In this document: positions 55,199-64,000 of the stretch, in pieces
How the letters are laid out: each line of letters starts with the position of its first letter
Position numbering within the stretch: the first letter of the stretch is position 1
Source of the DNA: MH13 sp040219355
GTDB lineage: Bacteria; Pseudomonadota; Alphaproteobacteria; Rhizobiales; MH13
DNA length: 64,000 bases
Assembly: GCA_040219355.1 (NCBI GenBank)
Contig: JAVJSN010000002.1
Span: 1-64,000 of the forward strand
Direction: 5' to 3'
The notes under the pieces: model-generated
What the model saw: only the letters and a program-made list of their open reading frames with translations
Told to the model about the DNA's origin: nothing
Databases searched by the model: none
Made by a program: the position numbers and the translations under genes

Positions 55199-55804
55199 TC
55201 AAACCCAGGGGCGGTCTGCGCCCAACTTGCCTTCGAAGCTATCGATTTGCGGTGCTTTTTCCATCGTTAGGCCGATGTCATCCAGGCCGTTCATCAGGCA
55301 GTGCTTGCGGAATGCATCGATCTCAAAATTAATCGTGCCACCATCAGGGCCTTTGATCGTCTGGTTTTCAAGGTCCACACTCAAAGTGGCGTTGGAGCCA
55401 CGCTGCGCATCATCCATCAAAGCATCAAGTTGTTCGGGCGACACCACGATGGGGAGAATGCCGTTTTTGAAGCAGTTGTTGTAAAAAATGTCGGCAAAGC
55501 TGGTGGAAATCACGCAGCGAATGCCATAATCGAGCAGCGCCCAAGGTGCGTGCTCACGACTTGAGCCGCAGCCGAAATTGTCGCCTGCCACCAAAATGTT
55601 GGCGCCGCGATAGGCTGGCTTGTTGAGCACGAAATCGGCGTTGTCGCTGCCATCTTCATGGAAGCGCATTTCATAAAACAGGCTCTTGCCAAGGCCTGTG
55701 CGCTTAATCGTTTTCAAAAACTGCTTGGGGATGATCATGTCGGTATCGACATTGATCACGGGCATCGGTGCAGCGACCGAGGTGAGGGTGGTGAACTTTT
55801 CCAT
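55199..55804 (-). CDS. leuD: 3-isopropylmalate dehydratase small subunit
   Basis: A 201-residue small subunit of isopropylmalate isomerase in leucine synthesis. NVDTDMIIPK near 19-28 and NFGCGSSREHAPW near 72-84 are diagnostic. The start follows AGGAGA. leuC is not adjacent, as is common in Rhizobiales. It is divergent from azlCD, which export branched-chain amino acids. Confidence 0.96.
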   Translation of the reverse strand: MEKFTTLTSVAAPMPVINVDTDMIIPKQFLKTIKRTGLGKSLFYEMRFHEDGSDNADFVLNKPAYRGANILVAGDNFGCGSSREHAPWALLDYGIRCVISTSFADIFYNNCFKNGILPIVVSPEQLDALMDDAQRGSNATLSVDLENQTIKGPDGGTINFEIDAFRKHCLMNGLDDIGLTMEKAPQIDSFEGKLGADRPWV

Positions 55805-55913
55805 CGATGTGAAATCTCCTGATTGGCCGGAGTGTTAGCAAGGCCAATGCAGTGCCACAAGAGAGCACCGTAGGTTGCTTGACCCGCATCACCACCTCTG
55901 CCACTGCCAACAC

Positions 55914-56642
55914 ATGTCTGATGTTTCGCCGACGCCTGGTTTCACCCCACGTTTCACCGCCCATGGGTTGGTGCGTGGCGGTCAGCGTCTTCTGCCGATT
56001 TCAGTTTTCGTGTTCCCTTTTGGTGTGGCCTATGGGGCCGCGGCCATTGAGGCTGGGCTCTCTGTTGATCAGGCGCTGGTTATGAGCCTGGTCGTGTTTG
56101 CCGGTGCCTCGCAATTTGCCGTGCTTGATCTTTGGCAGTCGCCGTTGCCCTTCTTGTCACTCGCGCTTGTGGTTCTGGCTGTGAATGCGCGGCATTTCAT
56201 ATTGGGGGCGGCGATTTCTCCCTATGTGAATGGTCTGCCGGCGCGTCATTGGTTTGGCTCGCTGATGCTTCTGTCCGATGTGAATTTTGCCGATAGCTAT
56301 CGGGCGATGAAGGAAGGCGAGCGCGACGCCGCGCATATATTGGGCGGCGGGCTGGTGCTTTGGTCGGTTTGGGCCATTGCCACCACGGTCGGCGTCTTTG
56401 CTGGCACCCTGCTTGGAAACCTGGAACGTTTTGGCGTTGATGTGGTTATGGCCGCGTTTTTCGCGGCGCTCGCGGTAGGTATGGTGCCAAGCTTCAAGGC
56501 AGCGTTGCCTGTCATTGTTGCGTGTACGGTGGCCGTTCTTGCGCTGCCACTTTTGCCAACCGGGTGGAATATTATTGTGGCTGCCTTGGCCGGTGGGCTT
56601 GTGGGTGTGGTGTTTCCTTCAGAAAGGAAGCCTGCGCCATGA
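55914..56642 (+). CDS. azlC: branched-chain amino acid exporter large subunit
   Basis: A 242-residue AzlC-family membrane protein with seven or eight segments. FGVAYGA and FAGASQFA near 63-70 match the family. The start is set at MSDVSP (55914); an earlier in-frame ATG at 55875 lacks support. It overlaps azlD by 4 bp. Together they form an exporter of leucine, isoleucine, valine or related compounds. Confidence 0.93.
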   Translation: MSDVSPTPGFTPRFTAHGLVRGGQRLLPISVFVFPFGVAYGAAAIEAGLSVDQALVMSLVVFAGASQFAVLDLWQSPLPFLSLALVVLAVNARHFILGAAISPYVNGLPARHWFGSLMLLSDVNFADSYRAMKEGERDAAHILGGGLVLWSVWAIATTVGVFAGTLLGNLERFGVDVVMAAFFAALAVGMVPSFKAALPVIVACTVAVLALPLLPTGWNIIVAALAGGLVGVVFPSERKPAP

Positions 56643-56947
56643 CGGTCGATGCTCATACGGCCTATCTTGCCATAGCCGTCATGGCATTGGTCACGCTTGG
56701 CACCCGGCTGGGCGGGGCGTTTGTGATGCGGTTCGTGACGCTCTCTCCACGCGTAACGGGTTTTTTGGAAGCGATGTCGGCGTCGGTGCTGGCGGCAATC
56801 GTGGCAACGTTTATCGTCAACAATGGAACGCGCGAGGCACTCGCTGTTGGTATCGCGATCCTGGTGATGCTCGCCACCCGTAGCGCGATCTGGGCGATGT
56901 TTGCCGCGATGGCATTTGCCGCTGGTTTTACGGTGTTCTTGAGTTAA
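56639..56947 (+). CDS. azlD: branched-chain amino acid exporter small subunit
   Basis: A 102-residue AzlD-family membrane protein with three or four segments (VTLGTRLGGAF near 18-28). It begins at an ATG overlapping the azlC stop, showing coupled translation. Its stop overlaps the convergent metallopeptidase gene by 4 bp. Confidence 0.93.
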   Translation: MTVDAHTAYLAIAVMALVTLGTRLGGAFVMRFVTLSPRVTGFLEAMSASVLAAIVATFIVNNGTREALAVGIAILVMLATRSAIWAMFAAMAFAAGFTVFLS

Positions 56948-57378
56948 AGGTTCTCAGCCTCGATCCGGTCCATATCGTCATCTGACAGGCCGATATGATG
57001 ACCCATTTCATGGATGAAAACATGGCGCACAACTGTGCCCAACGTTTCTTCGTGCTCGGCCCAGTAATCCAGGATCGGTCGGCGATAGAGCCAGATCGCA
57101 TTGTCCAATTGACCGGACTCGCCCGTGCCTCCGCCTTGCGTGATGCCTTCACCGACGAAAAGCCCAAGCAGTTCGAACGGCGTTTCCATATCCATTTCGG
57201 CAATGATGGCTGGGTCGGCAAAATCATCGATTCGCACGGACACTTGACGGGCTACCTCGGCGAACGGCGTTGGCAGTTCTCGAAATGCATCATGTGCCAT
57301 GGCGGCGAAGTCATCCAGCGTTGGTGCCATCGCATCAGCCCACCGATTGGCGGGAAAGTCTGGAAATTTTTGGCCCAT
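56944..57378 (-). CDS. small zincin-like metallopeptidase
   Basis: A 144-residue protein of the zincin_1 (PF06262-type) family with HEMGHHIG, the HExxH zinc motif plus a third ligand, near residues 122-129. It is soluble and probably binds one zinc; its biological substrate is unknown. The start is set at MGQKFP; a GTG at 57429 would add 17 residues. It converges with azlD, overlapping by 4 bp. Confidence 0.85.
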   Translation of the reverse strand: MGQKFPDFPANRWADAMAPTLDDFAAMAHDAFRELPTPFAEVARQVSVRIDDFADPAIIAEMDMETPFELLGLFVGEGITQGGGTGESGQLDNAIWLYRRPILDYWAEHEETLGTVVRHVFIHEMGHHIGLSDDDMDRIEAENL

Positions 57379-57656
57379 GGCGGTTTCGGTCTCGCCGTCT
57401 TTGTCGAACGCGATGCTCAACGCTAGCACGCTGAAGTGCCGATTTCGCCTCGCGAGCCTACATAATTGCGTGATCGGCTTGCTTCAAGGTTGGTGTCTTC
57501 GACCTCTTGGCTCGACAGCGTTCCTTGCTTCGTCAATAGTCTCGCCCAAGGTGTCGCAGCAGAGAATCAACGCGATGCCATAACAAAGACATGCGGCGTT
57601 CCCTTTGCCCGCGGCGGGCAGGTTAGCAACGCGCGGCACAATGAGGGGAAGCTGCT

Positions 57657-60600
57657 ATGGGCCAGTCAGCGCAGGTGCAAAAACGCAAGCTGATCGAAGG
57701 GGCCGTGAAGGTTCTCAGTGAAGAGGCAGATGGTGCAGAAGCGCTATCAAAATTCGCTTCGGCGCTGTTCCGCGAAGGTGCGGCGGAAGACCTTGTCACA
57801 TACTCTGCTGCTGAATTGGCAACGATAGCGCGTGACACGTTTGAACGGATGGCGGACAGGCGGTCTGGCCAGGCATTCGTGCGGGTTTTTAATCCCAAGC
57901 CTGTCTCAAGCGACGGGGTTCTCAGCGACGTCTCTGCCGTTGAAATTGTCAACGACAATATGCCGTTCCTGGTCGACTCGGTGATGAGCGAGCTTCAAGG
58001 CGCCAGCGTTGACTTGCGGCTCGTGCTCCATCCGATTTTGTGGGTCAACCGCGATGCCAATGGTCACCTCACGCACGTCCATGGCCATGAGCGTCCGATG
58101 GGTGATGAAACCGCGATACGAGAAAGTGTGATCCTGTTCCATGTCGAGCAGATGGATAGCGTCTCCGACCGTGACGCCTTGGAAGCCGGCATTCATGACG
58201 TGCTGTCAGATGTGCGAGTCGCGGTGCGTGACTGGAAGGCGATGCGCCACCGTGTGAACCAGGTGGTGATGGGTTATAAGTCTGATCCACCTTCGCTCCC
58301 CGTAGACGAATTAGCCGAAGGAATCCAGTTCATCGATTGGGTGCTGGACGATAATTTCACGTTCTTGGGTATGCGCGATTACAAGTTCGTCGATAACGGT
58401 GAAGGTGGCTCGTTGGAGCGTGTTGATGTGCCGGGTCTTGGGCTTCTGTCCGATCCGGATTTGATGGTGCTGCGCAAGGGCGCGACCTTCGTTACCCACA
58501 CGCCGGAACTCTTGGATTTCATGCGTCGGCCTGAGCCGCTTCTGGTGACCAAAGCGAACATTCGCAGCCGCGTTCACCGGCGCACCTACATGGATTACAT
58601 CGGGCTGAAGACCTATGCCGAGGATGGCACGCTGTTTGGCGAGTTGCGCATTGTCGGGCTCTTCTCAGCAACGGCTTACACACGTTCGACGCGCAACATT
58701 CCCTATTTGCGGCGCAAGACCGATCAGGTGATGGAACGGGCCGGTTACGATCCCGATAGCCATTCCGGCCGTGCGCTGGCCAACGTTTTGGAAAGCTATC
58801 CGCGCGATGAGCTGTTCCAGCTTGACCTGGAAACACTGCACCGGTTTTCAACCGCGATCCTACAGCTCGGAGAGCGGCCTCGCGTGCGGGTTCTGTCGCG
58901 TATCGACAAGTTTGATCGCTTTGTGTCCTCGCTCGTCTACGTTCCGCGGGAACGGTACTCCACAAGCATGCGCATGAAGATCGGCGATTGGCTCGCCGAG
59001 CAGTATCAGGGCCGTGTGTCGGCCTGGTACGTCGCCTATCCTGAAGGTCCGCTGGCGCGCGTGCATTTCATCATCGGGCGTTCCGAAGGCGAGACGCCGC
59101 AGATCGCGCAAGAGGTGCTGGAAGAGGGCGTGTCGGAGATTGTGCGCACTTGGGCTGATGCGTTTCGCTCTGCAGTGCGCGCCAGCCAGGACAGCGTGCG
59201 CGGCGCCCTGCTTCTGACCCGCTATTCCGATGCATTCACCGGTGCATATCGAGAAGCGTTCTCAGGCGAAGCCGCGCTGGATGATGCGGTGATGATGGAG
59301 GGCCTAGGTGAGGCCCGAAGCCTTCAACTGGCCTTCCGTGGCCGTGATTACACCGACGGCAAGCGTATCGACTTAAAGCTCTACCATGTTGGTAAACCGA
59401 TCGCGTTGTCGGACCGCATGCCGATTATTGAGGCTATGGGGTTCCGGGCTATCAATGAGCGGACGTATCGCGTGGAGCGCCGCGATGCTGCGGCAGTGTG
59501 GATCCATGATATTCTGCTGGAGCGCGCTAATGGCGAGGCCATCGATCTGGAAAAGCTGGCTGAACCTCTGAAAGCCGGTTTTCTTGCTGTCTGGTATGGC
59601 CAAGCAGAAAATGATGGCTTTAACGCCTTGATCGCAAGCGCCAACTTGCCTTGGCGTGATGTGGCGATGCTGCGGGCGCTGGCTCGATATCTCCGCCAGG
59701 CACTGCTCGCCTTCAGCCCAGATTATGTCTGGGCGACGCTGATTAAGCATGAGGCGATCACGACATCGTTGGTCGATCTGTTCCACGCCCGTCTAGATCC
59801 TCGCAAAACCGAAGCTGAGCGTGACCAGCAATCAGAGAAGATCGCAGCAGCCATCAATATGGCGCTGGAGGATGTGTCGAGCTTGGATGAGGATACGATC
59901 CTGCGCCGATTCCTCAATCTCATTCAGTCGATTTTGCGAACCAACTTCTTCCAGCCTGGGGCGGACGGCAAACCCAAGCCGACCTTTGCGTTCAAGATCG
60001 ATTCCAAGAACGTCGATGGCCTGCCAGAACCGCGCCCATTGCGTGAAATCTCAGTCTACTCACCGCGTGTGGAAGGGGTTCATCTTCGCGGCGGTATGAT
60101 CGCGCGTGGTGGCCTACGCTGGTCGGATCGACCACAAGACTTCCGGACTGAAGTGCTGGGTCTTGCCAAAGCGCAACAGGTGAAGAACGCTGTTATCGTG
60201 CCGTTCGGCGCCAAGGGCGGGTTTGTGCCCAAGCAGCTTCCCTCCCGCGATGATCGCGAAGCCTGGTTCAACGAAGGCACTGAAGCCTACAAAATTTTCA
60301 TCTCCTCGCTGCTCGATGTGACCGACAATCTTTCGCTTGATGGCATCGAACCGCCCGACTCGGTTGTGCGGCTTGATGGCGATGATCCGTACCTGGTGGT
60401 CGCAGCCGACAAAGGCACGGCAACCTTCTCCGATACGGCCAACAGCATTTCTGAGGCGCGGGGCTTCTGGCTTGGTGATGCCTTTGCGTCGGGAGGGAGC
60501 CAGGGTTACGACCACAAAAAAATGGGCATCACGGCCCGTGGCGGTTGGGAGGCAGTGAAGCGCCATTTCCGCGAGATGGATATCGATATCCAGACCGAGC

Positions 60601-62474
60601 CGTTCACAGTTGTTGGTGTCGGCGACATGTCGGGCGATGTTTTTGGTAACGGCATGCTGCTCTCGCCGGCGATCAAGCTGATGGCGGCTTTCGATCACCG
60701 CGATATTTTCATCGACCCCGATCCCGATCCGTCAATGAGTTTTGCCGAACGCCAGCGGCTGTTCGATTTGGGTCGGTCCAGTTGGCAGGACTACAATCTC
60801 GATCTGATCTCCAAAGGCGGCGGCATTTTCCCTCGGTCGTCGAAGTCGATCACGCTGTCGAGCGAGGCCCAGGCCGTACTCGGTTTGGAGCAGGCAACAG
60901 TGACGCCTAACGCGCTGATGACTGCGATCCTGAAGGCCGAGGCCGATCTGCTCTGGTTCGGCGGCATCGGCACGTACATTAAAGCGACATCGGAAAGCCA
61001 GGCTGAGGCCGGCGACCGTGCCAATGATGCGATCCGTATCAACGCACCCGAGCTACGCGCGAAGGTGATCGGCGAGGGTGCCAATCTTGGTATAACCCAG
61101 AAGGCTCGCATCGAGGCCGGCCTGCATGGCGTTCGGTTGAACACCGACGCCATCGATAACTCTGCCGGCGTGAATTCCTCTGATCTTGAGGTGAACATCA
61201 AGATCGCGCTGGGAGCTGCTGAAGCAGCAGGCAAGTTGACGCGCGAGGATCGCAACACATTGCTCGTTGAAATGACCGAAGAGGTCGCCGCTCTGGTGCT
61301 GCGGAACAACTATCTGCAGACACTGTCCGTGTCACTATCCGAGGCCAAGAACGAGAGCGACTTTGGTTATCAAGCCCGTCTCATGAACACGCTGGAGGGT
61401 TCGGGTCTTCTGGATCGCGCGGTAGAGTTTCTGCCCGATGCGATAACGCTCGCCGAACGGCGTGATGCCGGCCAATGGTTGACCCGGCCAGAGCTTGCTG
61501 TGCTTCTCGCCTATGCCAAGATCGATCTGTTCTCATCGCTGTTGGAAAGCGATGTGCCCGATGATCCATATCTCGGTCGGGAGATGTATCGCTACTTCCC
61601 AATGCCAATGCACGAACCTTACGGCGATGAGATCGAGGGTCATCGGCTGCGCCGCGAGATCATCGCAACCCAGCTTTCCAACTCAATGATCAATCGCGGC
61701 GGTGCTACGCTCATTCAGATAGTGTCGGATACCACCGGTGCTTCGAAAGCAGATATTGCGTGCGCTTTTGCTATTGTGCGCGATGCATACCAGTTGACGG
61801 CGCTGAACGAAGAAGTCGACGCGCTGGACACAAAAATTTCCGGGGCATTGCAGCTCTCGCTTTACAGCACCGTGCAGCGTCTTGTGATCGACCGCATTGG
61901 CTGGTTCCTCACCAATGTCGACTTCTCTGAAGGGTTGGCCGATGTGGTGGATCATTATCGCGACGGCATCGCCGCCTTTGCGCCTGTTCTTGAGCGCACC
62001 ATGGCGCGACCCGTGGCAGAGCGTATTGCCGGTGACACGCAAGAGTTGATGGAGCGCGGTGTGCCTGAAGACCTATCAGCACGTATCGCTTCGATGGCAG
62101 TTTACGCCATTTTGCCCGACATGATTTTGGTGCGCGACGCCTGCGGACTTGAAACGGAGCAGGTCGCCAAAACCTATTTCGAGCTTGGTGCGATCTTTGG
62201 TCTCGGGCGTGTGGATGCTGCGGCTCGCGATCTTCAGGTTACCGATTACTATGATGCTTTGGCACTTGATCGGGCACGCCAGTCACTGGCGTCAGTGCGG
62301 CGTCGATTGACCATCGATATTCTCCAGCATGAAGGAGGGTTGGAGGCGTGGAAAGCTGAGCGTGCCGCCAAGGTGGAACGTGTGGCGCGGGCAATGGCCG
62401 ATATTATTGATGGTGGCGCTTTGACGGTCTCCAAGCTCTCAGTGGCGGGCGGGTTGCTTGACGACCTCTCCTAA
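57657..62474 (+). CDS. NAD-specific glutamate dehydrogenase, large type
   Basis: A 1,605-residue catabolic glutamate dehydrogenase of the L_1600 class common in alphaproteobacteria. It has a long N-terminal regulatory region with ACT-like domains (about 1-700), a catalytic core with FGAKGGFVPK near 846-856 and GVGDMSGDVFGNGM in the NAD-binding part, and a C-terminal helical region of about 400 residues. It converts glutamate to 2-oxoglutarate and ammonia, which fits a window rich in amino-acid-derivative catabolism. The ATG follows AGGGGA. The next gene starts around its stop codon. Confidence 0.95.
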   Translation: MGQSAQVQKRKLIEGAVKVLSEEADGAEALSKFASALFREGAAEDLVTYSAAELATIARDTFERMADRRSGQAFVRVFNPKPVSSDGVLSDVSAVEIVNDNMPFLVDSVMSELQGASVDLRLVLHPILWVNRDANGHLTHVHGHERPMGDETAIRESVILFHVEQMDSVSDRDALEAGIHDVLSDVRVAVRDWKAMRHRVNQVVMGYKSDPPSLPVDELAEGIQFIDWVLDDNFTFLGMRDYKFVDNGEGGSLERVDVPGLGLLSDPDLMVLRKGATFVTHTPELLDFMRRPEPLLVTKANIRSRVHRRTYMDYIGLKTYAEDGTLFGELRIVGLFSATAYTRSTRNIPYLRRKTDQVMERAGYDPDSHSGRALANVLESYPRDELFQLDLETLHRFSTAILQLGERPRVRVLSRIDKFDRFVSSLVYVPRERYSTSMRMKIGDWLAEQYQGRVSAWYVAYPEGPLARVHFIIGRSEGETPQIAQEVLEEGVSEIVRTWADAFRSAVRASQDSVRGALLLTRYSDAFTGAYREAFSGEAALDDAVMMEGLGEARSLQLAFRGRDYTDGKRIDLKLYHVGKPIALSDRMPIIEAMGFRAINERTYRVERRDAAAVWIHDILLERANGEAIDLEKLAEPLKAGFLAVWYGQAENDGFNALIASANLPWRDVAMLRALARYLRQALLAFSPDYVWATLIKHEAITTSLVDLFHARLDPRKTEAERDQQSEKIAAAINMALEDVSSLDEDTILRRFLNLIQSILRTNFFQPGADGKPKPTFAFKIDSKNVDGLPEPRPLREISVYSPRVEGVHLRGGMIARGGLRWSDRPQDFRTEVLGLAKAQQVKNAVIVPFGAKGGFVPKQLPSRDDREAWFNEGTEAYKIFISSLLDVTDNLSLDGIEPPDSVVRLDGDDPYLVVAADKGTATFSDTANSISEARGFWLGDAFASGGSQGYDHKKMGITARGGWEAVKRHFREMDIDIQTEPFTVVGVGDMSGDVFGNGMLLSPAIKLMAAFDHRDIFIDPDPDPSMSFAERQRLFDLGRSSWQDYNLDLISKGGGIFPRSSKSITLSSEAQAVLGLEQATVTPNALMTAILKAEADLLWFGGIGTYIKATSESQAEAGDRANDAIRINAPELRAKVIGEGANLGITQKARIEAGLHGVRLNTDAIDNSAGVNSSDLEVNIKIALGAAEAAGKLTREDRNTLLVEMTEEVAALVLRNNYLQTLSVSLSEAKNESDFGYQARLMNTLEGSGLLDRAVEFLPDAITLAERRDAGQWLTRPELAVLLAYAKIDLFSSLLESDVPDDPYLGREMYRYFPMPMHEPYGDEIEGHRLRREIIATQLSNSMINRGGATLIQIVSDTTGASKADIACAFAIVRDAYQLTALNEEVDALDTKISGALQLSLYSTVQRLVIDRIGWFLTNVDFSEGLADVVDHYRDGIAAFAPVLERTMARPVAERIAGDTQELMERGVPEDLSARIASMAVYAILPDMILVRDACGLETEQVAKTYFELGAIFGLGRVDAAARDLQVTDYYDALALDRARQSLASVRRRLTIDILQHEGGLEAWKAERAAKVERVARAMADIIDGGALTVSKLSVAGGLLDDLS

Positions 62475-62490
62475 CGATTCTCCTGACCAT

Positions 62491-63870
62491 ATGGCTGAAA
62501 TAGCCGACAGCCTTTCCGATCCCCCAGCGGACAGGAAAGGCATTCTTGGCTGGATCTTCTTCGATGCGGCAATGCAGCCTTGGTTCACGCTGGTAACGAC
62601 CTTTGTGTTTGGCCCGTACGTGGTTTCGGCGCTTGCGGCCTCACCGGCAGAGGGTCAAGCCATGTGGGGGTATGCAGCCGGGTTTGCCGGGCTGACGATT
62701 GCACTTCTCTCACCCCCTTTGGGCGCAATCGCTGATGCTGCGGGTCCGCGCAAGCCTTGGATCGCAGCGCTTGGCCTGATCATGGCAATATGCGCGTGTG
62801 GTCTGTGGTTTGCCGAGCCGCGTGTGCCTTATGGCCTGACGCTCGCCCTGGTTTTGTTTGCCATTGGCACCATCGCCGCAGAGATGGCAGGGGTCTTTAA
62901 CAATGCAATGATGCCAAGTCTGGTGCCTGCCAATCGTTTGGGGCGCCTGTCTGCGCACGGTTGGGCATCTGGCTACATGGCGGCTGTTGTCACCATTTTG
63001 ATTGCCATCGGTTTGTTGGTTGGCTCACCGGAAACTGGGCGCACGATTTTGGGCCTTGAGCCTTTATTTGGTCTGGACGCCGCGGCTCGTGAGGGCGACA
63101 GAGCGGTTGGTCTTTTCACGGCTGTTTGGTTTGCTGTGCTGGTGCTACCGCTGATGCTGTTTACACCCGACCGACCAACCATGATGCCTGTATCCCAGGC
63201 GGTTGGCCAAGGGCTAGCAGATTTACGTGCCGGGCTGGCAGCCTTGAAAGGCGATAAGCCGCTGACCACTTTTTTGATCGCCCACATGATCTATGCCGAT
63301 GGATTGGTCGCCCTGTTTGCGTTTGGTGGCATTTACGGCACCGGCGTTTTTGGATGGACGATTACAGAAGTTGGTCTTTTTGGCATTCTGCTGACGATCA
63401 CTGGCACCATCGGTGCGCTGATCGGTGGGCCGCTTGAGGATAAGGTGGGCGCCAAGCCGGTGATTTTGACCAGCCTTGTCGTGCTTGCCTTGGCCAGCCT
63501 CTCTGTGGTGAGTCTCAGCGCTGATCGAATGTTTTTTGTCATTCCCGTTGCGCCGGCCGAAGGACTTTTCGCCACCATGCCAGAGAAACTCTATCTGCTT
63601 CTGGGTGGCTTGATGGGTGCGGCGGCGGGCCCTTTGCAAGCATCGTCTCGGGCGCTTTTGGCACGTCTGGCGCCAGCGCATGCGCGAGCACGCACCTTTG
63701 GGCTTTTTGCCTTGTCGGGCAAAGTTACCAGTTTTGTTGGGCCATGGGCGGTGGCTACCGTCACCGCGTTGACGCTTGATCAGCGGGCGGGAATATCGGT
63801 GCTAATCCTCTTTTTCGTTGTCGGTGGTGCCTTTCTTTTGCGCGTTGACGTGCGTGATCAAGGCAGTTGA
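62491..63870 (+). CDS. MFS transporter of the Atg22/UMF1 type
   Basis: A 459-residue membrane protein with about 11-12 segments and the WIFFDAAMQPWFTLV start of the Atg22-like/UMF1 group, which are probable amino-acid effluxers. The ATG at 62491 starts after a weak site; a TTG at 62458, overlapping the dehydrogenase stop, would add 11 residues. It is likely cotranscribed with the glutamate dehydrogenase gene, so it may move an amino acid. Confidence 0.87.
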   Translation: MAEIADSLSDPPADRKGILGWIFFDAAMQPWFTLVTTFVFGPYVVSALAASPAEGQAMWGYAAGFAGLTIALLSPPLGAIADAAGPRKPWIAALGLIMAICACGLWFAEPRVPYGLTLALVLFAIGTIAAEMAGVFNNAMMPSLVPANRLGRLSAHGWASGYMAAVVTILIAIGLLVGSPETGRTILGLEPLFGLDAAAREGDRAVGLFTAVWFAVLVLPLMLFTPDRPTMMPVSQAVGQGLADLRAGLAALKGDKPLTTFLIAHMIYADGLVALFAFGGIYGTGVFGWTITEVGLFGILLTITGTIGALIGGPLEDKVGAKPVILTSLVVLALASLSVVSLSADRMFFVIPVAPAEGLFATMPEKLYLLLGGLMGAAAGPLQASSRALLARLAPAHARARTFGLFALSGKVTSFVGPWAVATVTALTLDQRAGISVLILFFVVGGAFLLRVDVRDQGS

Positions 63871-63938
63871 AGGCTTGATTCCAGGCGGTTTTTGGCCAAG
63901 TCTCGTCGCATCAGAGCCGATGCAAGGGAATCCGCGCT

Positions 63939-64000
63939 ATGATCTTCCAACGCTCACTTGCAATGCTTGCTGGCGTTTTGGCGATACTCGGCGGGCCGAT
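63939..64000 (+). CDS. exported protein, start only (cut by window end)
   Basis: An ATG at 63939 follows AAGGGA, and the first 20 residues (MIFQRSLAMLAGVLAILGGP) form a hydrophobic signal-peptide-like start. The rest is outside the window, so no function can be named. Confidence 0.55.
   Translation, partial: MIFQRSLAMLAGVLAILGGP

Overview
The window is bacterial, gene-dense and about 58% GC by eye. It most likely comes from an alphaproteobacterium of the Hyphomicrobiales (Rhizobiales) type. Support comes from the 23S-5S arrangement, an initiator tRNA-Met nearby, a ~1,600-residue NAD-glutamate dehydrogenase, an unlinked leuD beside azlCD, and many sugar and peptide ABC operons. Species cannot be assigned from the sequence alone. 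There is no phage, transposon, CRISPR array or plasmid function.

Layout. 1-1235: 3' end of an rRNA operon (partial 23S, then 5S in a long processing stem, then a terminator). 1.6-6.2 kb: an OmpA-family lipidated-envelope-type protein, a Tat-exported sulfide:quinone reductase with a small membrane partner, and two convergent glycosyltransferase-like genes. 6.4 kb: initiator tRNA. 7.0-21.8 kb: an amide and peptide-derivative catabolic region with an Opp/Dpp-type ABC transporter, a LysR regulator and six different hydrolases (AbgB-like M20, AstE/AspA-like, HutG-like, ArgE-like, two MlrC-like).

22.0-36.0 kb: a D-apiose utilisation locus. One tightly coupled minus-strand operon encodes a ribose-type ABC transporter (binding protein, two permeases, double ATPase) and the enzymes D-apiose dehydrogenase, D-apionolactonase, D-apionate oxidoisomerase, 3-oxo-isoapionate kinase and a RuBisCO-like protein. 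It is flanked by a divergent GntR/FadR regulator, a PfkB kinase and a SorC regulator. The RuBisCO-like protein keeps the carbamylated-lysine and metal-binding residues. The branch it catalyses (decarboxylase or transcarboxylase/hydrolase) is not settled by the sequence.

36.0-51.5 kb: a second, less familiar sugar or sugar-acid locus. A minus-strand run encodes an archaeal-type cupin sugar-phosphate isomerase, a KDPG-type aldolase, a shikimate-dehydrogenase-like oxidoreductase, a 2-hydroxyacid dehydrogenase, an UlaG-like lactonase and an RpiR regulator. It is followed by an unusual acetoin-dehydrogenase-like set: fused E1 alpha-beta, free lipoyl domain, free alpha/beta hydrolase. Divergent from it is a CUT1 ABC transporter with an FGGY kinase and an aldo-keto reductase. 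Two matching RpiR-type operator candidates lie in the divergent promoter region. This locus is the best candidate for an undescribed pathway.

51.8-64.0 kb: mostly core genes. These are a DEAD-box helicase fused to a cold-shock domain, lactate permease, leuD, azlCD, a small metallopeptidase, NAD-glutamate dehydrogenase and an Atg22-like MFS transporter. The start of one more exported protein is cut by the window end. All three ABC operons carry a strong hairpin immediately after the binding-protein gene, probably to keep that protein in excess over the membrane subunits.
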